From JACVRW01 sp963821275 (GTDB lineage Bacteria > Actinomycetota > Thermoleophilia > Solirubrobacterales > Thermoleophilaceae), in the NCBI GenBank assembly GCA_963821275.1, contig CAWGDF010000008.1, positions 248,001 through 312,000 on the forward strand: a stretch of DNA of 64,000 nt. Reading direction: 5' to 3'. Under the pieces are notes generated by a model. The model had not been told where the DNA came from and made no database searches. It worked only from the letters and a program-made list of their open reading frames with translations. This document shows, piece by piece, positions 16,307-23,337 of this stretch; the stretch's first letter is position 1; each line of letters starts with the position of its first letter. The position numbers and the translations under genes are program-made.

Positions 16307-16840
16307 ATGGGAGAGCCGGGCGTGGGCGAGATCCTCGTACAGCGCGACGAGCTGGCCCACCGGGTGAAGGAGCTGGCCGCGGAGGTCTCCCGCGACTACG
16401 CCGGGAGGGAGCTGCTGCTGATCTGCGTCCTGAAGGGGGCGGTCTTCTTCCTGTCCGACCTCATGCGGCACCTCGACGTGCGCTGCGAGCTCGACTTCAT
16501 GGCCGTCTCCTCCTACGGCTCCTCCACCGATTCCTCGGGAGTGGTCCGCATCCTCAAGGACCTCGACGCACCCATCGCAGGCCGCGATGTGCTGATCGTG
16601 GAGGACATCGTGGACTCCGGTCTCACCCTGTCCTATCTCTTCCGGATGCTCCGCGCGCGGGAGCCCGCGACCCTCGAGGTTTGCGCGCTGCTCACCAAGC
16701 CCGAGCGGCGCGAGGTGGATCTGCCCATTCGCTACGTCGGCTTCGAGATCCCCAACCGCTTCGCCATCGGCTACGGGCTGGACCACGCCGAGCGCTACCG
16801 CAACCTGCCCTACGTGGCCGTTCTGAACGAGGACGATTAA
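16307..16840 (+). CDS. hpt: Hypoxanthine phosphoribosyltransferase
   Basis: Hpt converts hypoxanthine or guanine and PRPP to IMP or GMP. The 177-residue protein has L-K-G-A-V-F-F near 44-50, S-S-Y-G-S-S-T near 69-75, the PRPP loop V-L-I-V-E-D-I-V-D-S-G-L-T near 95-107 and the late K-P-E-R-R with a V-G-F-E-I-P element. It uses the bases released by the phosphorylase and deaminase genes 9 kb upstream. As in many bacteria it directly precedes ftsH, with a 121-nt gap. Confidence 0.94.
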   Translation: MGEPGVGEILVQRDELAHRVKELAAEVSRDYAGRELLLICVLKGAVFFLSDLMRHLDVRCELDFMAVSSYGSSTDSSGVVRILKDLDAPIAGRDVLIVEDIVDSGLTLSYLFRMLRAREPATLEVCALLTKPERREVDLPIRYVGFEIPNRFAIGYGLDHAERYRNLPYVAVLNEDD

Positions 16841-16877
16841 GGGCGCAAGTGCCCAAGAGAGACACATACCCCCTTGC

Positions 16878-16883
16878 TAGGCT
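16878..16883 (+). promoter_or_regulatory. Possible -10 box of ftsH in the hpt-ftsH gap
   Basis: TAGGCT in the 121-nt gap is flanked by a CCCCCT/AGGGGG inverted repeat. The -35 is poor. This is a weak call; otherwise nothing is seen in the gap. Confidence 0.3.
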
Positions 16884-16961
16884 TGCGTTTCACCCAGGGG
16901 GCTGCTCACCTCACTGAGAAGAACCCGGCCCGGGTGCGTAGAGGAGACACGAGAGGTCGCA

Positions 16962-18923
16962 GTGAGCAGATTCTTCAAGAGCGCCGCATTCCCGATCTTG
17001 ATCGTGGTCGTCCTGGCGTTCTTTGCTCAGAAGCTCATCAACCCGGGCGACCGCCAGAAGGACCCGAACTACTCGCAGTTCCTGACCCAGGTCGACGAGG
17101 GCCGGGTCAAGAACGTCACGCTCAACACGAAGAACAACCGGATCGACGTCGAGCTGACGAACGACCGCAAGTATCAGACGGCGTATCCGGACAACACCGA
17201 GCAGAACCTCGTCAACCAGCTCCGCGCCGAGAACATCCCGATCGACGTCAAGGCCAAGGGCGGATCGGGCTGGCTCACGGCCCTCACGTACATCCTGCCG
17301 TTCGTGATCTTCCTGCTGTTCTGGCTGTTCATCATCAACCAGATGCAGGGCGGGGGCTCGAAGGTCATGTCCTTCGGGAAGTCGCGGGCCAAGCGGATGT
17401 CGGTGGACTCGCCCAAGATCACCTTCCGCGACGTGGCCGGGGTGGACGAGGCGGTGGAGGAGCTCCAGGAGATCAAGGAGTTCCTGGAGAACCCCAAGAA
17501 GTTCCAGGCCCTCGGCGCGCGCATCCCCAAGGGCGTACTGCTCTACGGCCCGCCGGGCACCGGCAAGACGCTGCTGGCCCGCGCGGTCGCCGGCGAGGCG
17601 GGCGTGCCCTTCTTCTCGATCTCCGGCTCGGACTTCGTCGAGATGTTCGTGGGAGTGGGCGCCTCGCGCGTGCGTGACCTCTTCGAGCAGGCGAAGCAGA
17701 ACTCGCCCTGCATCATCTTCATGGACGAGATCGACGCCGTCGGGCGTCACCGCGGTGCCGGCCTCGGCGGCGGCCACGACGAGCGGGAGCAGACGCTCAA
17801 CCAGCTGCTCGTCGAGATGGACGGCTTCGAGATGAAGGACAACATCATCCTCATCGCCGCCACCAACCGGCCCGACATCCTCGACCCGGCGCTGCTGCGC
17901 CCGGGCCGCTTCGACCGCCAGATCGTGGTCGACCGGCCGGACCGCAAGGGCCGTACCAAGATCCTCGAGGTGCACACGCGAGGGAAGCCCCTGGCCAAGG
18001 CGATCGACCTCGACGTGCTGGCCGGCCAGACTCCCGGATTCACCGGCGCCGACCTGCAGAACCTGGTCAACGAGGCCGCCCTGCTGGCCGCCCGCCAGGG
18101 CAAGCGCGAGATCGACCACCTCCAGCTGGAGGAGGGGATCATGCGCGTGATCGCCGGGCCGGAGAAGAAGACGCGCGTGATGTCGGAGAAGGAGCGCCGG
18201 ATCACCGCCTTCCACGAGATGGGCCACGCGCTGGTGGCCCACTTTCTCAAGAACACCGATCCGGTGCACAAGATCTCCGTGATCTCCCGCGGCCAGGCGC
18301 TGGGCTACACCATCTCGCTGCCCACCGAGGACAAGTTCCTGACCACGCGCGCGGAGCTGTCCGACACCATGGCCATGACCCTGGGCGGTCGCGCAGCGGA
18401 GGAGATCTGCTTCGGCGAGGTCACCACGGGCGCCTCCAACGACCTCGAGAAGGTCACTGCCACGGCCAAGCAGATGGTCATGCGCTTCGGCATGTCCGAG
18501 AAGCTGGGGCCGCGCGTCTTCGGCCACGATCACGGCCAGCCCTTCCTGGGCCGTGAGTTCTCGTCGGAGCCGGACTACTCGGACGAGATCGCGCGCGAGA
18601 TCGACGACGAGATCCGGCGCATCGTTGAGGACGCCCATCAGGCCGCACGCCATGTGCTGGAAGACCACCGCGACGACCTCGACATGACCTCGGAGATCCT
18701 GCTCAAGCGCGAGACCATCGAGCGCGAGCAGTTCATCGAGCTGCTCAGCGGCAAGTCCGAGGAGGAGGTCTTCGGCGAGGAGCAGCCTGCCCTGCCGCCG
18801 CCGCCCCCGGCGCCGGAGGCGCCCGAGCGCAAGCCCGAGCGGGCGCCGAAGCCGCTCCCGCGGCCGGGCCTGGCCGGCGGAGCGGCCGAGATGCGCGGCG
18901 AGCCGCCGGCCGAGAAGGCCTAA
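16962..18923 (+). CDS. ftsH: ATP-dependent zinc metalloprotease FtsH
   Basis: FtsH is a membrane-anchored hexameric AAA+ protease that degrades membrane and regulatory proteins. The 653-residue protein has an N-terminal span (about 8-25), a periplasmic segment, a second span (about 105-125), the AAA module with Walker A G-P-P-G-T-G-K-T near 196-203 and Walker B I-I-F-M-D-E-I-D-A, then the zinc site H418-E-M-G-H422 and the third-ligand region A-S-N-D-L-E. Met replaces the usual Ala in HEAGH but the HExxH ligands remain. The C-terminus is a Pro/Glu/Ala-rich tail. Start GTG with a weak AGAGG. Confidence 0.96.
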   Translation: MSRFFKSAAFPILIVVVLAFFAQKLINPGDRQKDPNYSQFLTQVDEGRVKNVTLNTKNNRIDVELTNDRKYQTAYPDNTEQNLVNQLRAENIPIDVKAKGGSGWLTALTYILPFVIFLLFWLFIINQMQGGGSKVMSFGKSRAKRMSVDSPKITFRDVAGVDEAVEELQEIKEFLENPKKFQALGARIPKGVLLYGPPGTGKTLLARAVAGEAGVPFFSISGSDFVEMFVGVGASRVRDLFEQAKQNSPCIIFMDEIDAVGRHRGAGLGGGHDEREQTLNQLLVEMDGFEMKDNIILIAATNRPDILDPALLRPGRFDRQIVVDRPDRKGRTKILEVHTRGKPLAKAIDLDVLAGQTPGFTGADLQNLVNEAALLAARQGKREIDHLQLEEGIMRVIAGPEKKTRVMSEKERRITAFHEMGHALVAHFLKNTDPVHKISVISRGQALGYTISLPTEDKFLTTRAELSDTMAMTLGGRAAEEICFGEVTTGASNDLEKVTATAKQMVMRFGMSEKLGPRVFGHDHGQPFLGREFSSEPDYSDEIAREIDDEIRRIVEDAHQAARHVLEDHRDDLDMTSEILLKRETIEREQFIELLSGKSEEEVFGEEQPALPPPPPAPEAPERKPERAPKPLPRPGLAGGAAEMRGEPPAEKA

Positions 18924-18983
18924 AGGCCCGCCTGCCCGCGCCGCGGAGGCGGCGGGGGAACCTCTGGCGGCGCGGGACGTGCT

Positions 18984-19028
18984 CCCCCCGAACGTCGTGC
19001 GCTGCTGACTCTGCCACCCATCGGGGGG
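18984..19028. terminator. Inverted repeat downstream of ftsH
   Basis: CCCCCCGA (18984-18991) and TCGGGGGG (19021-19028) form an 8-bp perfect inverted repeat with a 29-nt loop, 60 nt after the ftsH stop. It may stop ftsH transcripts or act on the next gene. No T-run is present. Confidence 0.35.
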
Positions 19029-19084
19029 CAAAGTCGACACTGTGCAGCCGGGAACCGCCGCCGGCCGGCGGTCGTACAGCAGGC

Positions 19085-19365
19085 ATGCACCGCGTCCGCG
19101 CCGTCGCGTCCGCCGTCGTCCTGCTGATACTCGCGCCGGCCGCCGCCGCCAAGGGGCCGCACGCCGTCGTGGCGCGGGCGGGCCGATCATCGAGGGCCCC
19201 GAGCCGGTTTCGGGGACGAGCGGCGGGGCGCTTCCGCCGGAGGTGATAGAGCCGCCCGCTGGTGTCGACGACGGCGGCGGCGTGGCACTCTGGGTTCCGC
19301 TTGCGGGGCTGACGCTGGCGGGTGCCGGGACGCTCACCGTGATGCGCCGCCGGGCCGGCCGCTAG
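19085..19365 (+). pseudogene. Frameshifted small cell-surface protein
   Basis: The ATG at 19085 opens a good signal peptide (V-V-L-L-I-L-A-P-A-A-A-A-K), but its frame then turns into Arg-rich nonsense. The other frame downstream reads I-I-E-G-P-E-P-V-S-G-T-S, a Pro/Gly/Glu linker, then a C-terminal hydrophobic span (V-P-L-A-G-L-T-L-A-G-A-G-T-L) and R-R-R, like a membrane anchor. Joining them needs one extra base in the G-rich run at about 19176-19186. The result would be a roughly 93-residue exported, anchored protein. Sequencing error or true decay cannot be told apart here. It overlaps the convergent NlpC/P60-like gene by 4 nt. Confidence 0.55.
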
Positions 19366-19964
19366 CTCACCGCGATCTCGTCCCCGAGGACGAACGGGGG
19401 CACCAACTCGATGCGGTCGCCGCTCCAGAAGCGTCCGGGGTCGTACCAGCTGGCCGGGCGCCGCTTCGGCAGCAGTCCCATGTGCTGGTAGGTGGTGGCC
19501 ACCAGCTCGGCGCAATAGACGGTCTCCAGCGACGACTCGCGGCGGCGGAGCTTGGCGGTCAGCCACTGCCGGGCAAGGCCCGGCGTGGTCGGGAAGGGGC
19601 GCCCGTCGTAGCGCTCGATCGCCTCCATCAGGCGGTCCTCGTGGTGGCGCTCGATCTTGCCCTCCAGCTGGCGCAGGAAGGCGCGCTGGCCGTAGCGCCC
19701 GGTCCAGGTCTCGACCGCGTCGCGGAGCAGGTGCAGCTGCACCCCGCGATGGCGCTCGCCGGTCCAGACGTCGGGCAGTGAGTGCCCGAGCTCCGCGTGC
19801 CATAGCAGTGGCGGAAGGTCGTCGAGCGCGACTGCCATTCCCACGTGGTTGATCGGGCTGTTGGTGGCGGTCCGGATCGCCAGATCGGCCAGCGACCGGC
19901 CCCGGAACAGCCAGATGTCGCCGGTCGAGGCGGTGGCCAGGGCTTCGGCGATCGGCAGGGACAC
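19362..19964 (-). CDS. Permuted NlpC/P60-like (YiiX/YebB) cysteine hydrolase
   Basis: The 200-residue protein carries the permuted papain-like pattern: G-D-I-W-L-F-R-G near 15-22, then S-P-I-N-H-V-G-M-A-V near 36-45 with the catalytic His, and Y-C-A-E-L-V-A near 149-155 with the catalytic Cys. Family members hydrolyse amide bonds in lipids or peptidoglycan; the substrate here is unknown. No signal peptide is seen, so it is probably cytosolic. GTG start with TAGGTT 6 nt upstream on the same strand, in a divergent arrangement with the gene at 19983. Confidence 0.75.
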   Translation of the reverse strand: MSLPIAEALATASTGDIWLFRGRSLADLAIRTATNSPINHVGMAVALDDLPPLLWHAELGHSLPDVWTGERHRGVQLHLLRDAVETWTGRYGQRAFLRQLEGKIERHHEDRLMEAIERYDGRPFPTTPGLARQWLTAKLRRRESSLETVYCAELVATTYQHMGLLPKRRPASWYDPGRFWSGDRIELVPPFVLGDEIAVS

Positions 19965-19969
19965 GGGCT

Positions 19970-19976
19970 TAACCTA
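19970..19976. promoter_or_regulatory. Symmetric divergent -10 box
   Basis: The heptamer TAACCTA gives TAACCT on the plus strand (7 nt before GTG 19983) and TAGGTT on the minus strand (6 nt before GTG 19964). Both starts lack a Shine-Dalgarno and only 18 bp separate them, so one element may serve two leaderless genes in opposite directions. Confidence 0.55.
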
Positions 19977-19982
19977 CGGCGC

Positions 19983-20183
19983 GTGCGTGTCCCCTGGAAG
20001 CTGATCGGTGCGGCCGGGGTGGCGGGGGTGGCCGCCACCGGCGTCGTCCTGGCCCGGCGCCGCCGGGCCCACACCGAGTACGACCCGGAGGAGCTGCGCG
20101 ACCGGCTGCACGAGCGGCTGCGTCAGGTCGAGGGTGAGGTCAGCCCGCCCACGGACCCACCCCCGCCAGCCGATCCACCGTGA
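19983..20183 (+). CDS. Small membrane protein
   Basis: A 66-residue protein with an N-terminal hydrophobic span (L-I-G-A-A-G-V-A-G-V-A-A-T-G-V-V-L-A), a stop-transfer R-R-R-R, a charged helical part and a Pro-rich tail. No family is recognised. Its last 44 nt overlap the convergent flavin-binding gene at 20140. GTG start fits the leaderless -10 box. Confidence 0.6.
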   Translation: MRVPWKLIGAAGVAGVAATGVVLARRRRAHTEYDPEELRDRLHERLRQVEGEVSPPTDPPPPADPP

Positions 20184-20559
20184 TCCGGGTGACGTACCCG
20201 GGGGGCGGATCGGGCATCGGGGGAAAGTCGACACCGGGCCCGATATAGGTTTCGGCCAGCCGCTGCAGCAGCTCCGGGGCGCCGCCTTCGACCACGCGCG
20301 CATGGCCGTAGGCGACGAGGTACTCCTTGAGCCCGATCTCGTTGGTCTCGGTGCCCTCGATCGACAGCGCCACCCGCGGGTCGCGCTCCATGTTGCGCAC
20401 CTTGCGGTGGCGCGGAAGGTGCCCGCACACGATCTCGTCGCCGTCCAGGCCCACCCAGACACAGGTGACCTGGGGCGACCCGTCCCGGTTCAGCGTGACG
20501 AGGTGGGCCAGCGCCGCCGACTCGATCAGGCTGCGGGCGCTGTCGGGCAGGGCGGTCAT
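20140..20559 (-). CDS. Pyridoxamine 5'-phosphate oxidase-like (PPOX class) flavin/F420 protein
   Basis: This 139-residue split-barrel protein shows A-H-L-V-T-L-N-R-D-G-S-P-Q-V, W-V-G-L-D-G-D-E-I, R-K-V-R-N-M-E-R-D-P-R-V-A-L-S and a Y-L-V-A-Y-G-H-A-R-V element, the usual order in PPOX-class F420- or FMN-dependent enzymes. Such proteins reduce or oxidise diverse cofactors or xenobiotics. The cofactor is undecided; F420 is plausible for an actinobacterium. It converges with the small membrane protein and is divergent from the aldo/keto reductase. Confidence 0.78.
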   Translation of the reverse strand: MTALPDSARSLIESAALAHLVTLNRDGSPQVTCVWVGLDGDEIVCGHLPRHRKVRNMERDPRVALSIEGTETNEIGLKEYLVAYGHARVVEGGAPELLQRLAETYIGPGVDFPPMPDPPPGYVTRITVDRLAGVGPWAG

Positions 20560-20639
20560 CCGCGGCGCAAGGCTATCGCCGTCACGCCAGTCCGGGCCGG
20601 ACGCGTTTGACGGAGGCCCGGGCTGGCAACCCCTTGAGG

Positions 20640-21482
20640 ATGAGCTCTTCCACCGACACTGTTCCGCGGCTGGCCTTGGCCGGCGGCGTTGAGATCCCGC
20701 AGCTCGGCTTCGGCGTGTTCCTGGTGCCTCCGGACGAGACGACCGAGGCGGTCACACGCGCCCTCTCGCTCGGCTACCGCCACGTCGACACCGCCGCGGC
20801 CTATCAGAACGAGGCCGAGGTCGGCCAGGCCTTCAGGGCCTCCGGCCTGGACCGCGAGGACGTCTTCATCACCACGAAGTGCTTCAACGACGATCACGGC
20901 TACGAGGAGGCCAAGCACGCCTTCAAGTCCAGCCTCGACCGCCTCGAGCTGGACTACATCGACCTCTACCTGATCCACTGGCCGGTCCCCGCGCACGACA
21001 GGTACGTGGACACCTGGCGCGCCTTCATCGACCTGCAGGCCGACGGGCTCGTGCGCGCTATCGGGGTCTCCAACTTCCAGCCGGCCCATCTCCGGCGGCT
21101 GATCGACGAGACCGGCGTGACCCCCGTGGTCAACCAGGTGGAGCTGCACCCGCGCTTCCAGCAGGCCGGGCTGCGGCGCGAGCACGCCGACCTCGGGATC
21201 GTCACCGAGGCCTGGAGCCCGCTGGCCCAGGGCGAGGTTCTGGACGACCCGGTGATCACGAGGATCGCCGAGGGGCGCGACCGGACACCGGCGCAGGTGG
21301 TGCTCCGCTGGCACCTTCAGCTCGGCAACGTCGTGATCCCGAAGTCGGTCACGCCCGAGCGGATCGAGCAGAACCTGGCGATCTTCGACTTCGAGCTCGA
21401 CGAGGACGAGATGGGCGAGATCGAGGCCCTGGACGCGGGCGAGCGGATCGGCCCCGACCCGGACACGTTCGTTCGCCCCTGA
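20640..21482 (+). CDS. Aldo/keto reductase (2,5-diketo-gluconate reductase type)
   Basis: The 280-residue TIM-barrel protein has the AKR catalytic set: D-T-A-A-A-Y-Q-N-E (Asp and Tyr), T-T-K-C-F (Lys) and L-I-H-W-P (His), followed by G-V-S-N-F and I-P-K-S-V-T for NADPH binding. It should reduce aldehydes or ketones with NADPH in the cytoplasm. The ATG is chosen to give the usual N-terminus and has a weak TGAGG upstream. The substrate is unknown. Confidence 0.88.
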   Translation: MSSSTDTVPRLALAGGVEIPQLGFGVFLVPPDETTEAVTRALSLGYRHVDTAAAYQNEAEVGQAFRASGLDREDVFITTKCFNDDHGYEEAKHAFKSSLDRLELDYIDLYLIHWPVPAHDRYVDTWRAFIDLQADGLVRAIGVSNFQPAHLRRLIDETGVTPVVNQVELHPRFQQAGLRREHADLGIVTEAWSPLAQGEVLDDPVITRIAEGRDRTPAQVVLRWHLQLGNVVIPKSVTPERIEQNLAIFDFELDEDEMGEIEALDAGERIGPDPDTFVRP

Positions 21483-21489
21483 GCGGGGG

Positions 21490-22860
21490 TCAGCCGACCG
21501 CGCGCGCGATGGCGGCCGCCGAGCGGTCCACGTCGGCCTCGGTGGTGGCCCAGTTCGAGAACGAGACCCGCAGGGCCGCCCGGCCCTCCCACTGGGCGCC
21601 GCCGAGCCAGCAGGTGCCGTCGTCCTGAACGGCGGCGATGGCGGCCGCGGTGGCCTCGTCACCGCCGGGAAGGCGCACCAGCACCTGGTTGAGGACCACG
21701 TCGTTGAGGACCTCGACGCCGTCGATCTGAGCCAGCCGCTCGGCCATCCGCCGCGCGTGCGCGCAGTTTCTCTCCACCAGCTCGGCCACGCCTTCGCGTC
21801 CCAGCGAGCGCAGCGCCGCGTACACCGGCACCGCGCGTGCCCGGCGGGAGGACTCGGGCACGTAGTTCGTGGAGTCGCGCCGGCCGGGGTCGGCCACCAG
21901 GTACGACGCGGCAAGGCTCATGGCGCCCCGGTGCGCGTCCGCGTCGGCGACAATCGCCATCGCGCTGTCGTAGGGCACGTTCAGCCACTTGTGCGCGTCC
22001 ACGGCCCAGGAGTCCGCACGCTCGACCCCTTGCAGCAGCGCGCGCGTGGAGGGCGCGGCGGCCGCCCAGAGCCCGAACGCCCCGTCCACGTGGAGCCACG
22101 CGCCCCGGGCCTGGCAGGCGTCGGCGATCCGCTCCAGCGGGTCGAAGGCGCCGGTGGCGACGTTGCCGGCCTGGGCACACACGATCGTCGGACCCGGAAG
22201 GCCCGCCAGGCGCTCCTCGAGACCGTCGGCGACCATTCGGCCTTGGGCGTCGGCCGGGATCCGGAGCGCGGTCTCGCCGCCGAGCCCGAGCAGGCGCAGG
22301 GCGGTGAAGATCGTGGCGTGGGCCTGGTCACCGCACACGACGTTGACGCCCGGCGCGCCCTGCAGGCCGTCCCGCTCGACGTTCCAGCCGGCGCGTCCGA
22401 GCACCGCATGGCGGGCGGCGGCCAATGCCGTGGTGTTCGCCCCCTGCGCGCCGGTGACGAAGCCCACGCCGGCGTCAGCCGGCAGGCCCAGGAGGTCGAG
22501 CGTCCACTCGGAGGCGACCTCCTCGATCGCCGCGGCGGCGGGGGAGAGCGAGTGGAACGCGGCGCACTGGTCCCAGGCCGAGACCAGCCAGTCGGCGGCC
22601 AGCGCCGCCGGCAGCGAGCCGCCGATCACGAAGCCGAAGTGGCGCGGGCCGGCCGAGGCGACCAGCCCGGGGTCGGCGCCCTCGGCCAGGGCGTCGATCA
22701 CCGCCTCGGGATCCTCGCCCCGCTCGGGCAACGGCCCGCCGAGCCGCTCGCGGACCGCCGTCGCGTCGGCCGCGGCGGCCACCGGGCGCTCGTCGAGCGA
22801 GCGCAGGAAGTCCTCCGCCCGGGCGGCCGCCGTGCTCAGGGCGCGGGTGCGCTCGGGCAT
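21490..22860 (-). CDS. PLP-dependent aromatic/group II amino acid decarboxylase
   Basis: The 456-residue protein matches the DDC/GadB-like group II decarboxylases: H-F-G-F-V-I-G-G-S-L near 74-83, the T-G-A-Q-G-A-N-T-T-A region binding PLP phosphate, H-V-D-G-A-F-G-L and the Schiff-base lysine in V-D-A-H-K-W-L-N. Likely substrates are aromatic or small L-amino acids. The ATG is preceded by TAGGAT and 7 nt on the minus strand, suggesting a leaderless mRNA. It is divergent from the methyltransferase gene. Confidence 0.88.
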   Translation of the reverse strand: MPERTRALSTAAARAEDFLRSLDERPVAAAADATAVRERLGGPLPERGEDPEAVIDALAEGADPGLVASAGPRHFGFVIGGSLPAALAADWLVSAWDQCAAFHSLSPAAAAIEEVASEWTLDLLGLPADAGVGFVTGAQGANTTALAAARHAVLGRAGWNVERDGLQGAPGVNVVCGDQAHATIFTALRLLGLGGETALRIPADAQGRMVADGLEERLAGLPGPTIVCAQAGNVATGAFDPLERIADACQARGAWLHVDGAFGLWAAAAPSTRALLQGVERADSWAVDAHKWLNVPYDSAMAIVADADAHRGAMSLAASYLVADPGRRDSTNYVPESSRRARAVPVYAALRSLGREGVAELVERNCAHARRMAERLAQIDGVEVLNDVVLNQVLVRLPGGDEATAAAIAAVQDDGTCWLGGAQWEGRAALRVSFSNWATTEADVDRSAAAIARAVG

Positions 22861-22867
22861 GGGCGCG

Positions 22868-22873
22868 ATCCTA
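22868..22873 (-). promoter_or_regulatory. -10 box of leaderless PLP decarboxylase gene
   Basis: TAGGAT on the minus strand, then 7 nt, then the decarboxylase ATG; no ribosome site. Confidence 0.5.
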
Positions 22874-22889
22874 AGGCAGGAGTGCGCTC

Positions 22890-23273
22890 GTGAGCGAGCG
22901 GCTGCGGGCGATCGTCGGCGGGTTGGACATCAGGCCCGGCGACCGCGTGCTCGAGATCGGCTGCGGCCACGGCGTCGCGGCCACCATGGTCTGCGAGCGG
23001 CTCGACGAGGGCCGCCTGACCGCGATCGACCGCTCGGCCAAGATGATCGCGGCCGCTGCCCGCCGCAACACGGCCCACGTCGACGCCGGCCGGGCCGAGT
23101 TCCTGGTGGCGACGCTCGAGGAGGCCGACCTGGGCGAGCGGCGCTTCGACGTGATCTTCGCCGTGCGCGTCGGTCTCTTTCAGCGCGAGCCGGAGCGGGC
23201 TCGGCAGCTGGCCGGGCGCTGGCTGGCCCCGAACGGGGCGCTCCGCGCCTTCTTCGACGAGCCCGCGAGATGA
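22890..23273 (+). CDS. Small SAM-dependent methyltransferase
   Basis: The 127-residue protein has the class I methyltransferase core: V-L-E-I-G-C-G-H-G near 20-28 (SAM motif I), A-I-D-R-S near 45-49 (motif II) and the F-D-V-I-F-A-V-R segment. It is shorter than most family members and lacks a clear substrate domain. A GGAG-type ribosome site stands 7-8 nt before the GTG. Substrate unknown. Confidence 0.8.
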   Translation: MSERLRAIVGGLDIRPGDRVLEIGCGHGVAATMVCERLDEGRLTAIDRSAKMIAAAARRNTAHVDAGRAEFLVATLEEADLGERRFDVIFAVRVGLFQREPERARQLAGRWLAPNGALRAFFDEPAR

Positions 23274-23337
23274 CGCGGAGGGCCCGTCTCGTGCTGTACG
23301 GTGCCCGCCGCTGACCTCCCGGCCCCGACCAATACCG

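Noticed and set aside
16911..19337. 808-residue minus-strand frame opposite ftsH
   Set aside because: Composition is the typical antisense shadow of a high-GC gene; ftsH on the plus strand has complete motifs.
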